DNA from: Methylococcaceae bacterium
Lineage (GTDB): Bacteria > Pseudomonadota > Gammaproteobacteria > Methylococcales > Methylomonadaceae
Length of the DNA: 40,783 bases
Reading direction: 5' to 3'
Assembly (NCBI GenBank): GCA_947505055.1
Contig: CANNLO010000007.1
Coordinates: 1 to 40,783 of the forward strand
Part shown: positions 1 to 8,338 of the stretch, one piece after another
How the letters are laid out: each line of letters starts with the position of its first letter
How positions within the stretch are numbered: position 1 is the stretch's first letter
Program-made: the position numbers and the translations under genes
Notes under the pieces: model-generated
What the model saw: only the letters and a program-made list of their open reading frames with translations
Told to the model about the DNA's origin: nothing
Databases searched by the model: none

Positions 1-405
1 ACCGGAAAAACCGCTGTTTTTTACCTGCGTCAACAAATGGTCGATGCCTCGATTATTAAAACCCATACGGTTAATAATCGCCTGATGTTCAGGCAATCTG
101 AATAAACGCGGTTTTGGATTGCCGGGTTGCGGACGCGGCGTTACCGTGCCAATTTCAACAAAGCCAAAACCCAAAGCGTCCAGCTCATTAATATAGTCGC
201 CATTTTTATCCATACCGGCCGCCAGACCGACCGGATTTTTAAACTCCAGACCCATCACGGTGACTGGTTTGTGTTCGATTTTTGGATAAATTAATTTGCC
301 CAGACCAGAAACATAAGTGGCGCTTAAAAGCTTAAGCGTTACTTCATGAGCCGTTTCAGGGTTCAGCGAAAATAAAAACGGGCGTAATAAAGGATAAAGA
401 TTCAT
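1..405 (-). CDS. pyrD: Dihydroorotate dehydrogenase (quinone), partial
   Basis: Oxidises dihydroorotate to orotate with FMN, passing electrons to quinone at the inner membrane, in pyrimidine synthesis. The window holds the first 135 codons; the rest lies beyond position 1. The translation has the amphipathic N-terminus of class 2 enzymes (start [20 protein letters not shown]), then [19 protein letters not shown] at about residues 51-69, [20 protein letters not shown] and NRMGFNNRG, all family hallmarks of the FMN/substrate site. The ATG at 403-405 opens the frame, and it is uninterrupted to the window edge. thiO ends 14 nt upstream on the same strand, so the two are probably cotranscribed as thiO-pyrD. 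Confidence 0.96.
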   Translation of the reverse strand, partial: MNLYPLLRPFLFSLNPETAHEVTLKLLSATYVSGLGKLIYPKIEHKPVTVMGLEFKNPVGLAAGMDKNGDYINELDALGFGFVEIGTVTPRPQPGNPKPRLFRLPEHQAIINRMGFNNRGIDHLLTQVKNSGFSG

Positions 406-419
406 GGCGATTACCTCGA

Positions 420-1514
420 TTAATGTTCGCTAGTTAATTGATAGGGTTCCGGTGTCACTGCAGTGGGTCGCTGTAAAACCAGATCGACCATCAATTGCGC
501 CGAGGCGGGACCCATTGCCAGTCCGTTTCTAAAATGACCGGCGTTAATAAATAAGTTACTGAGCTCGGGATGTTTGTCGATATACGGAATGCCCTGCTCG
601 GTGCCCGGCCTTAAGCCTGCCCAATGTTTAATCACCGGAAAATGCTTTAGCGACGGCAATAAATTAACCGCAAACTCATGCAATCGGTCTTTGGCAGCTC
701 TCGTTGTGGTCTTGTTAAACTCAGCCAGCTCTACCGTGCTGCCCGCCAATATTTTACCGTCCCGACGCGGAATCAGGTATTGGTCGCCATCGAGTACCAT
801 GTGTTTTAGCGTTTCCGGACGCGCTTCAAACAACAACATTTGACCTTTTACCGGCGCGATTTTTGGCGTGTCGCTACCGGGGGAAAACTGCCCAAACAGA
901 TTTCCAGTCCAGGCACCGGCAGCAACAATCAACTGATTAACGTCAATTTTTCCCGACGTGGTTTCGATTGCGCTAATACGATTTTTATCGCGAATAATGC
1001 CGGTAGTTTCGCAGTGTTCGATAAGCGTAACGCCTTTATTCTTCAAGTCTTGCCGTAACGATTTTACCAGACGGGGGTTTCTGGCCTGGGCAATTTCCGG
1101 CAACCACAGCGGCTGTTCAGGGCTTGTGTTTAGGTCGATAAAAAAATCGGCACCGGCAGATTGATGCGCAATATTACCGGCCTTACACCAATCAACGGCG
1201 GCGGCATGATCCGGATTTTTAACGATCAACATGCCGCAGGGTGTCCATTCCGGATCAAGCTGGGTATCGGCAATCAGTTCTGCGGCCAGCGCTGGATAAA
1301 GTTTCAGGCTTTGCAATACCAAGCGGGTAATGGCGTCCGCTTGTCGCCAGGGATAAAGTGGCAGCAAAATACCGCCGCCCGCCCAGGAAGATTCCTGGCC
1401 CAGCTGGTTTTTTTCAATAATCGCGACGCTCGCGCCAGCTTTTACAAACTCGCGGGCCGTAAGCAGGCCAATAATGCCGCCGCCAATCAGGGTTATATCG
1501 GGTGTTGTGGTCAT
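420..1514 (-). CDS. thiO: Glycine oxidase ThiO (FAD-dependent)
   Basis: FAD-dependent oxidase of the DAO family that converts glycine to iminoglycine, the glycine-derived part of the thiazole ring of thiamine in organisms using ThiO instead of ThiH. The 364-residue protein opens with a dinucleotide-binding fold (GGGIIG at about residues 11-16, followed by an acidic residue in IIEK), has the [10 protein letters not shown] segment after it, [17 protein letters not shown] in the middle, and the C-terminal [13 protein letters not shown] and [14 protein letters not shown] segments that close the FAD site. Length matches the family. No other thi gene is adjacent and no riboswitch is visible upstream, unlike thiC in this window. 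A different DAO-type amine oxidase cannot be excluded, but the C-terminal pattern favours ThiO. Confidence 0.88.
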   Translation of the reverse strand: MTTTPDITLIGGGIIGLLTAREFVKAGASVAIIEKNQLGQESSWAGGGILLPLYPWRQADAITRLVLQSLKLYPALAAELIADTQLDPEWTPCGMLIVKNPDHAAAVDWCKAGNIAHQSAGADFFIDLNTSPEQPLWLPEIAQARNPRLVKSLRQDLKNKGVTLIEHCETTGIIRDKNRISAIETTSGKIDVNQLIVAAGAWTGNLFGQFSPGSDTPKIAPVKGQMLLFEARPETLKHMVLDGDQYLIPRRDGKILAGSTVELAEFNKTTTRAAKDRLHEFAVNLLPSLKHFPVIKHWAGLRPGTEQGIPYIDKHPELSNLFINAGHFRNGLAMGPASAQLMVDLVLQRPTAVTPEPYQLTSEH

Positions 1515-1591
1515 GAATGTGGGTAAGAATTAAAGCAAAAGTGGGTTTTTTGAAGAGTGATTGGGGTATTAATGTTCAACGCCCTGGGAGC

Positions 1592-1774
1592 TTAAACGCT
1601 AAAATCATCAGATAATTTTGTTAAAACCTTGAATACTTTTTCGTCTTTTTGTTCACTGACTTGGTCCTCGACTAATAAAATAACTTTTACATGCCGACCT
1701 TCCCAGTTTGAATAAAGTTTTGGGATTTCAATATGACCATTATAAATTGTTGATTCAAACTCTATTGCTTGCAC
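1592..1774 (-). CDS. Small antitoxin-like protein, no toxin partner
   Basis: A 60-residue protein starting at GTG (1772-1774), with a G-rich Shine-Dalgarno-like stretch a few bases upstream; an open frame continues upstream to 1876, but the extra 34 residues look unlike the family. The sequence (VQAIEFESTIYNGHIEIP, then EGRHVKVILLVED) has the pattern of short beta-rich antitoxins related to DUF104/AbrB-like proteins: a strand, an NGxIxIP turn, and a KVxI strand. The charged tail ends in DDFSV. Such genes normally lead a PIN-domain or RelE toxin gene. Here thiO follows downstream on the same strand and no toxin is seen on either side, so this looks like an orphan. Function is inferred from pattern only. 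Confidence 0.6.
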   Translation of the reverse strand: MQAIEFESTIYNGHIEIPKLYSNWEGRHVKVILLVEDQVSEQKDEKVFKVLTKLSDDFSV

Positions 1775-2069
1775 GGTCCGCCCCTGAATTAAATATTTAT
1801 TTGTTAAACTGATTAAATTCTTTTGATAAAGAATACCACACTCTAAGCCAATTTTATTCTGCGCCCGCATTAACATAAAGCGTTAATTAATCAGTGGCTT
1901 TTTTGGCTTTTATATCGCGCAATACCCTGTCGTTATTGCTTGTAGTTTGGAAACTAAAAATGAATGTTTTTGTTGTTTTTTACCTACAAATACATAATTG
2001 TAATCAACAAACCACGCATAGCTATTGATATATAAGGATTAATTAATATCAAAAAAGAGACATTAAAAC

Positions 2070-2098
2070 TTGTAGGCATGCGTTTTAACTGCTACTAT
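2070..2098 (+). promoter_or_regulatory. Candidate sigma-70 promoter of the outer-membrane protein gene
   Basis: TTGTAG at 2070-2075 and TACTAT at 2093-2098 are separated by 17 bp, an ideal spacing, although the -35 box matches the consensus poorly. A start near 2105 would leave a 5' UTR of about 65 nt ending in a very strong ribosome binding site (AGGGGG at 2161-2166). The rest of the 294-bp gap from 1877 is AT-rich and shows no gene. Confidence 0.4.
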
Positions 2099-2170
2099 TA
2101 TCACCGTAAGATAAGCTTTGTTGTTAATAAGCAAATTTTTTATAAAACAATAACCTCATGAGGGGGATAA

Positions 2171-3049
2171 ATGATCAATAAAACTAAACTGGTACTGGGC
2201 ATTGCAGCAGCTACTTTAACAGTCGCTGGCACGCTAGTTTCCACTGACGCAATGGCTCATGCAAAAAAAGCCAAAGCTCACGTTGTAACTGAATCTTCAA
2301 GTTCATATTCTTCAAGCACTACTAGCCATTCAAACGCTAAGATGGATGCTTTGGAAGCCCAGTTACAAAACATGCAAGCTGAAATTTTAAGCTTAAGAGC
2401 ACAGGCTAACCGCCCTGCTTCCAACCCAGAAGCTGGTAAAGTTCAGGAACTGGATCAGTGGATGACTGATGTTAAGTCTGGAAAGTCTAAAGTAGAAGCG
2501 CCTAAAGACCATTTGTTCTCTGTTCGTGGCGGCTGGATGCATCAGAATGACAATCGTGACGGTACTGCGACTTTAGGTGGAGTTAATCCAGATTTTGGTG
2601 CTGATAGAGATGCCCATTATTACGGTGGCGCGATCGATTTCAATGTTAACAATGATCTGTTCGGATTGATGAATCATACCTCTTTCGGTATTGAATTCGG
2701 CGTTGAATATGCGCAGTTAGCTGAAAGCAAGCCAAATGGTCTGGGTGGGGAACTTGCTGACGTCAATCAGTTAAGAATTAATGCGTCACCTAAAGTTAAA
2801 TTTATGCACGGCAATAAATTCAGACCATGGTTAATTCCAGTTGGTTTGGATATCAACATTATCAGTCCTCCATCTTCTGCAATTACTGTGTTGAACACTG
2901 GTATGCAGTTTGGTGCCGGTGCTGAATATGAATTGCTGAGAGGCATTGTTATCGGTGCTGATGGTCGTTATCATCATTCATTTGATAATGTCGACGGTGT
3001 TAGCACTGACGGCTTCACATTGGGCGGTTCTGTAGGTTTCAAGTTCTAA
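2171..3049 (+). CDS. Outer-membrane beta-barrel protein with N-terminal coiled coil
   Basis: A 292-residue exported protein of unknown specific role. Residues 1-29 form a signal peptide ending in AMA before HAKKAK. A Ser/His-rich stretch (about 40-56) leads into a short heptad-like coiled coil (MDALEAQLQNMQAEILSLRAQ region, about 58-80). From about residue 115 the sequence has alternating strands typical of an eight-strand porin-like barrel (VRGGWMHQN, YYGGAIDFNV, FGIEFGVEYAQL and so on) and ends in GGSVGFKF with the terminal Phe used for barrel insertion. Coiled coil plus barrel resembles surface porins that are anchored or trimeric. The gene has its own promoter, a strong ribosome binding site and a terminator, so it is monocistronic and probably abundant. 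No enzyme motif is visible. Confidence 0.8.
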   Translation: MINKTKLVLGIAAATLTVAGTLVSTDAMAHAKKAKAHVVTESSSSYSSSTTSHSNAKMDALEAQLQNMQAEILSLRAQANRPASNPEAGKVQELDQWMTDVKSGKSKVEAPKDHLFSVRGGWMHQNDNRDGTATLGGVNPDFGADRDAHYYGGAIDFNVNNDLFGLMNHTSFGIEFGVEYAQLAESKPNGLGGELADVNQLRINASPKVKFMHGNKFRPWLIPVGLDINIISPPSSAITVLNTGMQFGAGAEYELLRGIVIGADGRYHHSFDNVDGVSTDGFTLGGSVGFKF

Positions 3050-3071
3050 GTTTAACTACTTAGCGAAATCG

Positions 3072-3105
3072 AAAAGGGAGGGCTTTAAACCCCTCCCTTT
3101 TTTTT
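3072..3105 (+). terminator. Rho-independent terminator of the barrel protein gene
   Basis: An 11-bp perfect stem (AAAAGGGAGGG at 3072-3082 with CCCTCCCTTTT at 3091-3101), an 8-nt loop, and a U-run extending to 3105. It starts 22 nt after the stop codon. Confidence 0.93.
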
Positions 3106-3210
3106 GGCTAAATTTTGGCTACATAATTCATAGATTTTGGCATTTGTTGAACTTTGTATGTTTTTGCCTTAGACTTGTACTTATAGATGTACAACTTAAC
3201 GAGGTGTGTG

Positions 3211-3465
3211 ATGCGGATTATTTCTTTTACCCAGGCACGTAGCAGTTTGAAAGCCGTTCTTGATGGAGTGGTTAATGACGCGGATTGTACGGTTGTAACC
3301 CGTCGCGATGCAGAAAATGCGGTCATTATGTCCATGGACTATTACAATAGCTTAATGGAAACCGTACATTTATTAAAAACACCTGCAAATGCCGCGCATC
3401 TTGCCAAATCTATCGAGCAATATAAAACGGGTAACAGTAAAGAGCGGGATATTATTGATGAGTAG
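3211..3465 (+). CDS. yefM: YefM-family antitoxin (Phd/YefM)
   Basis: The 84-residue antitoxin of a type II toxin-antitoxin pair; it binds and inhibits the YoeB toxin and represses its own operon by DNA binding through its N-terminal half. It begins MRIISFTQARSSLKAVLD and carries the family motif TVVTRRDAENAVIMSMDYYNSLMET, then a more polar, flexible C-terminus that would wrap the toxin. The ATG at 3211, preceded by GAGG at 3201-3204, is preferred to an upstream in-frame ATG at 3187, whose extra residues are not part of the family. Its last codons overlap yoeB by 8 nt, which implies translational coupling. Confidence 0.94.
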   Translation: MRIISFTQARSSLKAVLDGVVNDADCTVVTRRDAENAVIMSMDYYNSLMETVHLLKTPANAAHLAKSIEQYKTGNSKERDIIDE

Positions 3466-3727
3466 AATGTTAGCCTGGACGGATGCGGCATGGGCTGACT
3501 ACATTTACTGGCAAGGGCAGGATAAGAAAACGTTAAGACGCATCAATAAGTTAATTGCAGATACAAAAAGAACACCGTTTGAGGGCATGGGCAAGCCGGA
3601 AGCGTTAAGGGAAAACCTGTCCGGTTTTTGGTCAAGACGTATCGACGAAGCAAATCGCCTGGTTTATGCGATGGATGATAAGTACTTAACCATCATTGCC
3701 TGTCGATATCACTATGAAAGCAACTGA
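3458..3727 (+). CDS. yoeB: YoeB toxin (ribosome-dependent mRNA interferase)
   Basis: RelE-superfamily toxin that binds the ribosomal A site and cleaves mRNA. The 89-residue product carries WADYIYWQGQDKKTLRRINKLI, the strongly conserved TPFEGMGKPEAL with the likely catalytic Glu, NLSGFWSRRIDEANRLVYA with the conserved Arg, and the C-terminal CRYHYESN with catalytic His and Tyr. All active-site positions known for E. coli YoeB appear kept, so the toxin is probably functional. The ATG at 3458 lies inside the antitoxin stop (ATGAGTAG); a second in-frame ATG at 3467 is an alternative start three codons later. No terminator is visible after it. Confidence 0.95.
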   Translation: MSRMLAWTDAAWADYIYWQGQDKKTLRRINKLIADTKRTPFEGMGKPEALRENLSGFWSRRIDEANRLVYAMDDKYLTIIACRYHYESN

Positions 3728-3883
3728 ATGAGGCGTAGGTCGAGCGGCCGCGTTTGTTGGCAACCTATGGAAATAGTTGAGAAAGCGATATATATTTTGG
3801 CTGTTATAGATTCCCGTCGTAATGTAGATGATGTTTTATTAGAGCATTTAATCCGAATAAACAATGAACCCCCTATATCCTGA
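3728..3883 (+). pseudogene. Possible ParE/RelE-type toxin C-terminal remnant
   Basis: A 51-codon open frame begins at an ATG 3728, immediately after the yoeB stop; an internal ATG is at 3767. From about residue 14 it reads MEIVEKAIYILAVIDSRRNV followed by DDVLLEHL. This resembles the last strand and tail of ParE-type toxins, where the pattern is a hydrophobic strand, xIYILAVxxxRR, then a helix. The first 13 residues are Arg/Ser-rich and unlike a toxin, and the conserved toxin core is missing. The frame overlaps the start of pip by 20 nt. I read it as debris of a second toxin joined to unrelated sequence; it could also be a chance frame. Confidence 0.4.
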
Positions 3884-4814
3884 GTTAACCCCCTACCATA
3901 CTTTTTTCCTGGCAACCGGCAGTCAACATTCGGTTTATGTGGAACAAAGCGGCAATCCTGACGGCATTCCGGTTGTTTTTCTGCACGGCGGCCCGTGTTC
4001 CGGCACGCGTCCCGATCACCGGCGGTTTTTTAATCCCGATTTGTACCGGATTATTCTGTTCGATCAGCGCGGCTGCGGCCTGTCCTTGCCTTTTGGCGAA
4101 CTGGAAAACAACACCACCCAGGATTTAATTGCCGACATGGAGCGCATCCGGCAAGAACTGCTCATTGATCAATGGCTGGTATTTGGTGGCTCGTGGGGCG
4201 CAGCACTGGCCTTGTTGTATGCCCAGCAACACAAAGACCAGGTGCTGGGTTTGATTATTCGCGCGGTATTTTTGGCGCGGCAACAGGATTCGGACTGGTT
4301 TGCCAAAGACGGCGCAGGCAAAATTTATCCCGAACAATGGCAACGGTTGCTAGAAAGCCTTCCGGAAGCACGTCGGGACAATCTGATGCAGGGAATCTGC
4401 GACGCGTTATGGGGCGATGATCAGGTAGCGCAAAGACGCGCCGCCAGAGAATGGATGGCCTGGGGCGGACAAGTCGCCTTGGGCAACGATTTTCAGCCTG
4501 ACCGAAAAAGCGAACATGCAACGGAAAAAATGGTCAAACAAGTACGCATGGAACTGCATTACGCCAAGCATCATTATTTTATCGAAGAAAACCAGATTCT
4601 GGCTAACTGCGGCAGCCTGATAGACATTCCAACAGTGATTATTCATGGTCGACTTGATTTTGTCTGTCCGCTCGAAGCCGGTTACAGCTTACATAAAGCT
4701 TTGCCGAACGCCGAGTATATTTTATTGCCTGACGCCGGTCATATTGCCCAGGGTAAAGACATGATCAACGCGCTGATCGTGGCAACTGACCAATTTGCCG
4801 AGCAAAAACAGTAA
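3864..4814 (+). CDS. pip: Proline iminopeptidase (S33 family)
   Basis: Cytoplasmic alpha/beta-hydrolase that removes N-terminal proline from peptides. The 316-residue protein has the family opening (YPELTPYHTFFLATGSQHSVYVEQSG), the oxyanion motif HGGP at about residues 41-44, FDQRGCGLS, the nucleophile elbow GGSWGAAL with catalytic Ser at about residue 110, a helical cap, the acid in HGRLDFVCP and the catalytic His in LPDAGH. One oddity: the usual HGGPGxG reads HGGPCSG. Length and order match bacterial Pip. It is downstream of the toxin-antitoxin region, overlaps the remnant frame, and is followed by a 120-bp gap before kdsD, so it is probably its own unit. Confidence 0.93.
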   Translation: MNPLYPELTPYHTFFLATGSQHSVYVEQSGNPDGIPVVFLHGGPCSGTRPDHRRFFNPDLYRIILFDQRGCGLSLPFGELENNTTQDLIADMERIRQELLIDQWLVFGGSWGAALALLYAQQHKDQVLGLIIRAVFLARQQDSDWFAKDGAGKIYPEQWQRLLESLPEARRDNLMQGICDALWGDDQVAQRRAAREWMAWGGQVALGNDFQPDRKSEHATEKMVKQVRMELHYAKHHYFIEENQILANCGSLIDIPTVIIHGRLDFVCPLEAGYSLHKALPNAEYILLPDAGHIAQGKDMINALIVATDQFAEQKQ

Positions 4815-4934
4815 CTGAACTTGCATTCATCTGCCCAGAAATGCCGTAAATGCTTTATCATTAGCAATATTTAGACTGCGATTAATGGGTTGGCACATTA
4901 ATTTGAGTCGCTGGAACACACTCTAAACTGATAA

Positions 4935-5912
4935 ATGAAATTAGACGATCAAAAACTGCGCGAATTGGGTTTAGCGGTTATTCAAGTGGAAACACAGGCG
5001 ATTGCCGCCCTGGCCGAACAGATTAACGACGACTTTGTGCTGGCCTGCAAGTTAATGTTCGATTGCAAAGGTCGCGTGGTTGTAACCGGCATGGGCAAAT
5101 CAGGCCATATTGCCGGTAAAATTGCCGCTACTTTGGCCAGCACCGGAACCCCGGCTTTTTTCGTGCATTCAGGCGAAGCCAGTCATGGCGATTTGGGCAT
5201 GATTACCCAACACGATGTAGTGCTGGCGTTATCAAACTCCGGTGAAACCGAAGAAGTTTTAACGATACTGCCAATTATTAAGCGTCTGGGCGTGCCGTTG
5301 ATTGCGCTGACCGGCAATCCAAACTCAACACTAGCCAAATTTGCTACCACCCATATCAACGTCGCTGTTGAACAGGAAGCTTGCCCGCTGGGTCTTGCAC
5401 CGACCTCCAGCACCACAGCGGCTTTGGTGATGGGCGATGCGCTGGCGGTTTCATTACTGGAAGCACGCGGCTTTACCCGCGATGATTTTGCCTTATCGCA
5501 TCCGGGGGGCAGTCTGGGACGCCGCCTGTTATTATTGGTGGGCGATATTATGCATGCCGGGGAACAAGTCCCCAGTGTGCCAGAATCGGCGCTGATCAGT
5601 CATGCCTTGCTGGAAATGACCGAAAAGAAATTGGGCATGACCGCAATTGTCGATGCCGATAGCCGAGTCATCGGCATCTTTACCGATGGCGACTTGCGCC
5701 GAATGCTGGCCAAGAATCTTGATGTTCACAAGACTCTGATTACTGAAGTGATGACCGCCAATTGCGCGGTTATATCCAAAGATATTTTGGCTGCGGAAGC
5801 AATGCAGATTATGGAACGGAAAAAAATCAACGCCTTAATTATTGTCGATCAGCAGCACAGAGCGATCGGCGCTTTGAATATGCATGACCTTGTTCGCGCA
5901 GGAATTGTGTAA
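4935..5912 (+). CDS. kdsD: Arabinose-5-phosphate isomerase KdsD
   Basis: Converts ribulose 5-phosphate to arabinose 5-phosphate, the first step to KDO for the LPS inner core. The 325 residues form an SIS domain (about 35-180: VVTGMGKSGHIAGKIAATL with the active-site Lys, STGTPAFFVHSGEASHGDLGM, SNSGETEEV) and two CBS domains (about 205-325: DIMHAGEQVP, TDGDLRR, VMTANCAVIS, MERKKINALIIVD). This is the standard size and order for KdsD. It opens the LPS-transport cluster and its stop overlaps the kdsC start by 1 nt (TAATG). GutQ paralogues have the same folds; the cluster position decides for KdsD. Confidence 0.97.
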   Translation: MKLDDQKLRELGLAVIQVETQAIAALAEQINDDFVLACKLMFDCKGRVVVTGMGKSGHIAGKIAATLASTGTPAFFVHSGEASHGDLGMITQHDVVLALSNSGETEEVLTILPIIKRLGVPLIALTGNPNSTLAKFATTHINVAVEQEACPLGLAPTSSTTAALVMGDALAVSLLEARGFTRDDFALSHPGGSLGRRLLLLVGDIMHAGEQVPSVPESALISHALLEMTEKKLGMTAIVDADSRVIGIFTDGDLRRMLAKNLDVHKTLITEVMTANCAVISKDILAAEAMQIMERKKINALIIVDQQHRAIGALNMHDLVRAGIV

Positions 5913-6445
5913 TGACAGATAAGCAGCTTGTTCTGGAAAAAGCCCGAAAACTTAAATTGCTGATTCTCGATGTGGACGGTGTTTTAACCGATGGTCGCCT
6001 GTTTTTCGATAACGATGGCAACGAATACAAGTCGTTTCATGCCCGTGACGGTCACGGTATTAAACTATTGAGACAAACCGGCGTTGAAGTTGCAGTGATT
6101 TCCGGGCGAAAATCAAATTCAGTCGCGCTCCGCATGAAAAGTCTGGGTATCGAATATGTTTATCAGGGGCATGAAAATAAAATTGCCGCGTTTAACGAGA
6201 TCATTGAAAAGCTGGGCATAACGCCGGATCAGGCTGCCCATGTCGGCGATGATTTACTGGATTTGCCGATCATGACCCGGGTGGGACTGGCAATCGCGGT
6301 CAATGATGCCAATTTTGCCGTTAAACAACGCGCCGATTGGTGTACGACCTTATCTGGAGGTCAAGGTGCGGTCAGAGAGGTCTGCGATTTTATAATGCAG
6401 GCCCAAGGAAGTTTCGATGAAGTATTGGGCGCCTACCTGATATGA
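5912..6445 (+). CDS. kdsC: KDO-8-phosphate phosphatase KdsC
   Basis: Tetrameric HAD-family phosphatase that dephosphorylates KDO 8-phosphate. The 177-residue protein shows the nucleophile motif LDVDGVLTDG near residues 19-28, the phosphate-binding Ser/Thr in VISGRKS, the conserved SLGIEYVYQG segment, and the metal-binding HVGDDLLDLPIM. It lacks a large cap domain, as expected for this C0-type HAD family. It overlaps kdsD by 1 nt and lptC by 4 nt, so translation of the three is coupled. Confidence 0.97.
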   Translation: MTDKQLVLEKARKLKLLILDVDGVLTDGRLFFDNDGNEYKSFHARDGHGIKLLRQTGVEVAVISGRKSNSVALRMKSLGIEYVYQGHENKIAAFNEIIEKLGITPDQAAHVGDDLLDLPIMTRVGLAIAVNDANFAVKQRADWCTTLSGGQGAVREVCDFIMQAQGSFDEVLGAYLI

Positions 6446-7011
6446 GTTGGATAAAAGACAACTTCGGTTATCTTTGCCTGCTTATTTTCGCTGGAGTTAG
6501 CTGGTGGCTGGTTAAATTGACCGGCTTGGATGATTTTAATCGTATAATTGCACCAGCACACAGCCCGGATTATTTCAGCAAGGGCTACACAAAACTGGAA
6601 ATGAATGAGCTGGGTCGGCCGAAAAGTAAATTATCGGCTGAAAAATTGATTCATTACAGCGATGACAACACGACTTATATGACGCAACCGGTGATGTTTT
6701 TTTATAACGATAAAACACCGCCCTGGATCATCAAATCGGATACTGGGGTTTTATCCGCCGATGGCAAGGATTTATCGTTAAACGGGAAAGTTTATGTGGA
6801 TCGGGCACCGGCTAAAGGTGCGAGGGAACTTAAGATTCATACGTCCAATTTAAAAGTTAAGCCGGAAACCAGTTATGCAGAAACAAGTGAATGGGCAGAG
6901 TTGATAAGCCCGCCGAACTGGACGACAGGAATCGGTATGAAACTGATTTTTGCAGAGCCCGTTCATCTGGAACTGCTCTCTAAAGTAAAAGGTAGCTATG
7001 AAAAAAAATAA
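6442..7011 (+). CDS. lptC: LPS export ABC transporter periplasmic protein LptC
   Basis: Single-pass inner-membrane protein that receives LPS from LptB2FG and hands it to LptA. The 189 residues start with a membrane anchor (about 8-27, FGYLCLLIFAGVSWWLVKL), then a beta-jellyroll region: PDYFSKGYTKLEMNELGRPKSKL (the family's 'D-Y.....t.....G' start), HYSDDNTTYMTQPVM and LSLNGKVYVDR. Length is typical. The overlaps with kdsC upstream (4 nt) and lptA downstream (14 nt) are the usual order of this operon. Confidence 0.93.
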   Translation: MSWIKDNFGYLCLLIFAGVSWWLVKLTGLDDFNRIIAPAHSPDYFSKGYTKLEMNELGRPKSKLSAEKLIHYSDDNTTYMTQPVMFFYNDKTPPWIIKSDTGVLSADGKDLSLNGKVYVDRAPAKGARELKIHTSNLKVKPETSYAETSEWAELISPPNWTTGIGMKLIFAEPVHLELLSKVKGSYEKK

Positions 7012-7528
7012 TACAAATCGCGTTTTCGCCAGCTGTTTAATGTTGTGGTCGGTTTATTGTGGATCAGCTTACGCACTTCAAAGCGATGGCGATCAGCCGA
7101 TAGTTATCGACTCAAATACGGCAACTTATGATGATGCAAAAGCCATCAGTATTTATACCGGTAATGTCATCTCCATTCAGGGCAGTATTCGGGTAAACTC
7201 GGACAAGCTTGTGGTCTATTTCATAAACGGTGAAGCCGATAAGATGGTGTTTACCGGAAATCTGGCAAAATTCAAACAAACACCTAAAGAAGGTGACCAA
7301 GATATTACCGGAGAAGCCTATACCGGCGAATTTTATCCTAAAAAGAACCTGTTGATTTTGATTGGCCATGCCACTGTCCGGCAAGGCGGAGGCGTTTATT
7401 CCAGTGACATGATTGAATATGATCTGAAAACGTCGCTGGTTAAAGCGGGCGAAAAGGAATCAGCCTCGAAACGGGTGCATGTGGTGTTGCAACCCAAAGC
7501 CAAAGAACAACCCGCGACAGGAAAATAA
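6998..7528 (+). CDS. lptA: LPS transport periplasmic protein LptA
   Basis: Periplasmic bridge protein that forms the beta-jellyroll filament carrying LPS from LptC to LptD. Of 176 residues, the first 27 are a signal peptide (hydrophobic ASCLMLWSVYCGSAYA). The OstA/LptA domain follows: QPIVIDSNTATYDDAKAISI, YTGNVISIQGSIRVNSDKLVVY, TGEAYTGEFYPKKNLLILIGHATVRQGGGVYSSDMIEYDL, a regular series of strands. The C-terminal 25 residues are Lys-rich and likely disordered. It overlaps lptC by 14 nt; lptB begins 51 nt after its stop. Confidence 0.95.
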   Translation: MKKNNTNRVFASCLMLWSVYCGSAYALQSDGDQPIVIDSNTATYDDAKAISIYTGNVISIQGSIRVNSDKLVVYFINGEADKMVFTGNLAKFKQTPKEGDQDITGEAYTGEFYPKKNLLILIGHATVRQGGGVYSSDMIEYDLKTSLVKAGEKESASKRVHVVLQPKAKEQPATGK

Positions 7529-7579
7529 AGAATGATAAGTCTATCTTCTGCAGCTCTTTTAGCCCTTTGGTTTTGACGA

Positions 7580-8305
7580 ATGACCAGACTAGCCGCAAGC
7601 CAACTGATTAAAAGCTACAATAAACGCAATGTGGTTAACGGCGTTTCACTGCATGTCGACACCGGTGAGGTCGTTGGCCTGCTAGGGCCGAACGGTGCTG
7701 GCAAAACTACCAGCTTTTATATGATGGTTGGCTTGATGAAAGCTGATCAAGGTGAAATCACCCTAAACTCACAAGTCATCACCCATCATCCGATGCATTT
7801 GAGAGCGGCACTGGGCATCGGCTATTTGCCTCAGGAGCCGTCAGTTTTCAGAAAATTGAGTGTCGCTGACAATTTACGTGCCGTCTTGCAAATTCGATCT
7901 GATTTAACCCGAATGCAGGAGGAATTGATCATAGAAGAGCTATTGGAAGAGTTTCATATCGGTCATTTACGTAACCAAATAGCCCTGGGATTATCGGGCG
8001 GTGAGCGTCGACGTGTAGAAATAGCAAGGGCTCTGGCGACTAATCCGCAGTTTCTATTGCTGGACGAACCTTTTGCCGGCGTTGACCCGATCTCGGTCGA
8101 CGACATAAAGAAAATTATCGAATATTTGAAAGAACGAGGCATTGGCGTATTAATTACTGAACATAATGTCAGGGAAACCCTAGGCATTTGTAATCGTGCG
8201 TATATACTTAACGAAGGGAAAGTTATTGCAGAAGGCGGCGCGGAAGCCATCGTTGCTAACGAGGAAGTCCGTAAAGTTTATTTAGGCAATAATTTTAGTC
8301 TTTAA
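7580..8305 (+). CDS. lptB: LPS export ABC transporter ATP-binding protein LptB
   Basis: ATPase of the LptB2FG inner-membrane transporter that powers LPS extraction. All ABC motifs are present in 241 residues: Walker [12 protein letters not shown] (about 36-46), Q-loop [12 protein letters not shown], signature [15 protein letters not shown], Walker [16 protein letters not shown], and switch His in [24 protein letters not shown] is specific to LptB within the branched-chain/LPS ABC family. lptF and lptG are not in the window, as is common. rpoN starts 33 nt after the stop. Confidence 0.98.
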   Translation: MTRLAASQLIKSYNKRNVVNGVSLHVDTGEVVGLLGPNGAGKTTSFYMMVGLMKADQGEITLNSQVITHHPMHLRAALGIGYLPQEPSVFRKLSVADNLRAVLQIRSDLTRMQEELIIEELLEEFHIGHLRNQIALGLSGGERRRVEIARALATNPQFLLLDEPFAGVDPISVDDIKKIIEYLKERGIGVLITEHNVRETLGICNRAYILNEGKVIAEGGAEAIVANEEVRKVYLGNNFSL

Positions 8306-8338
8306 CGAGTACATTTGATCTTCAACCTTGAGTCTTAA

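Noticed and set aside
4890..4906. Possible sigma-54 promoter (TGGCAC then TTTGA) before kdsD
   Set aside because: The -24 half matches, but the required GC of the -12 element is TG here, so it lacks the key dinucleotide.
7533..7577. 14-codon hydrophobic frame between lptA and lptB
   Set aside because: Short, with no ribosome binding site visible; likely chance in a gap inside an operon.
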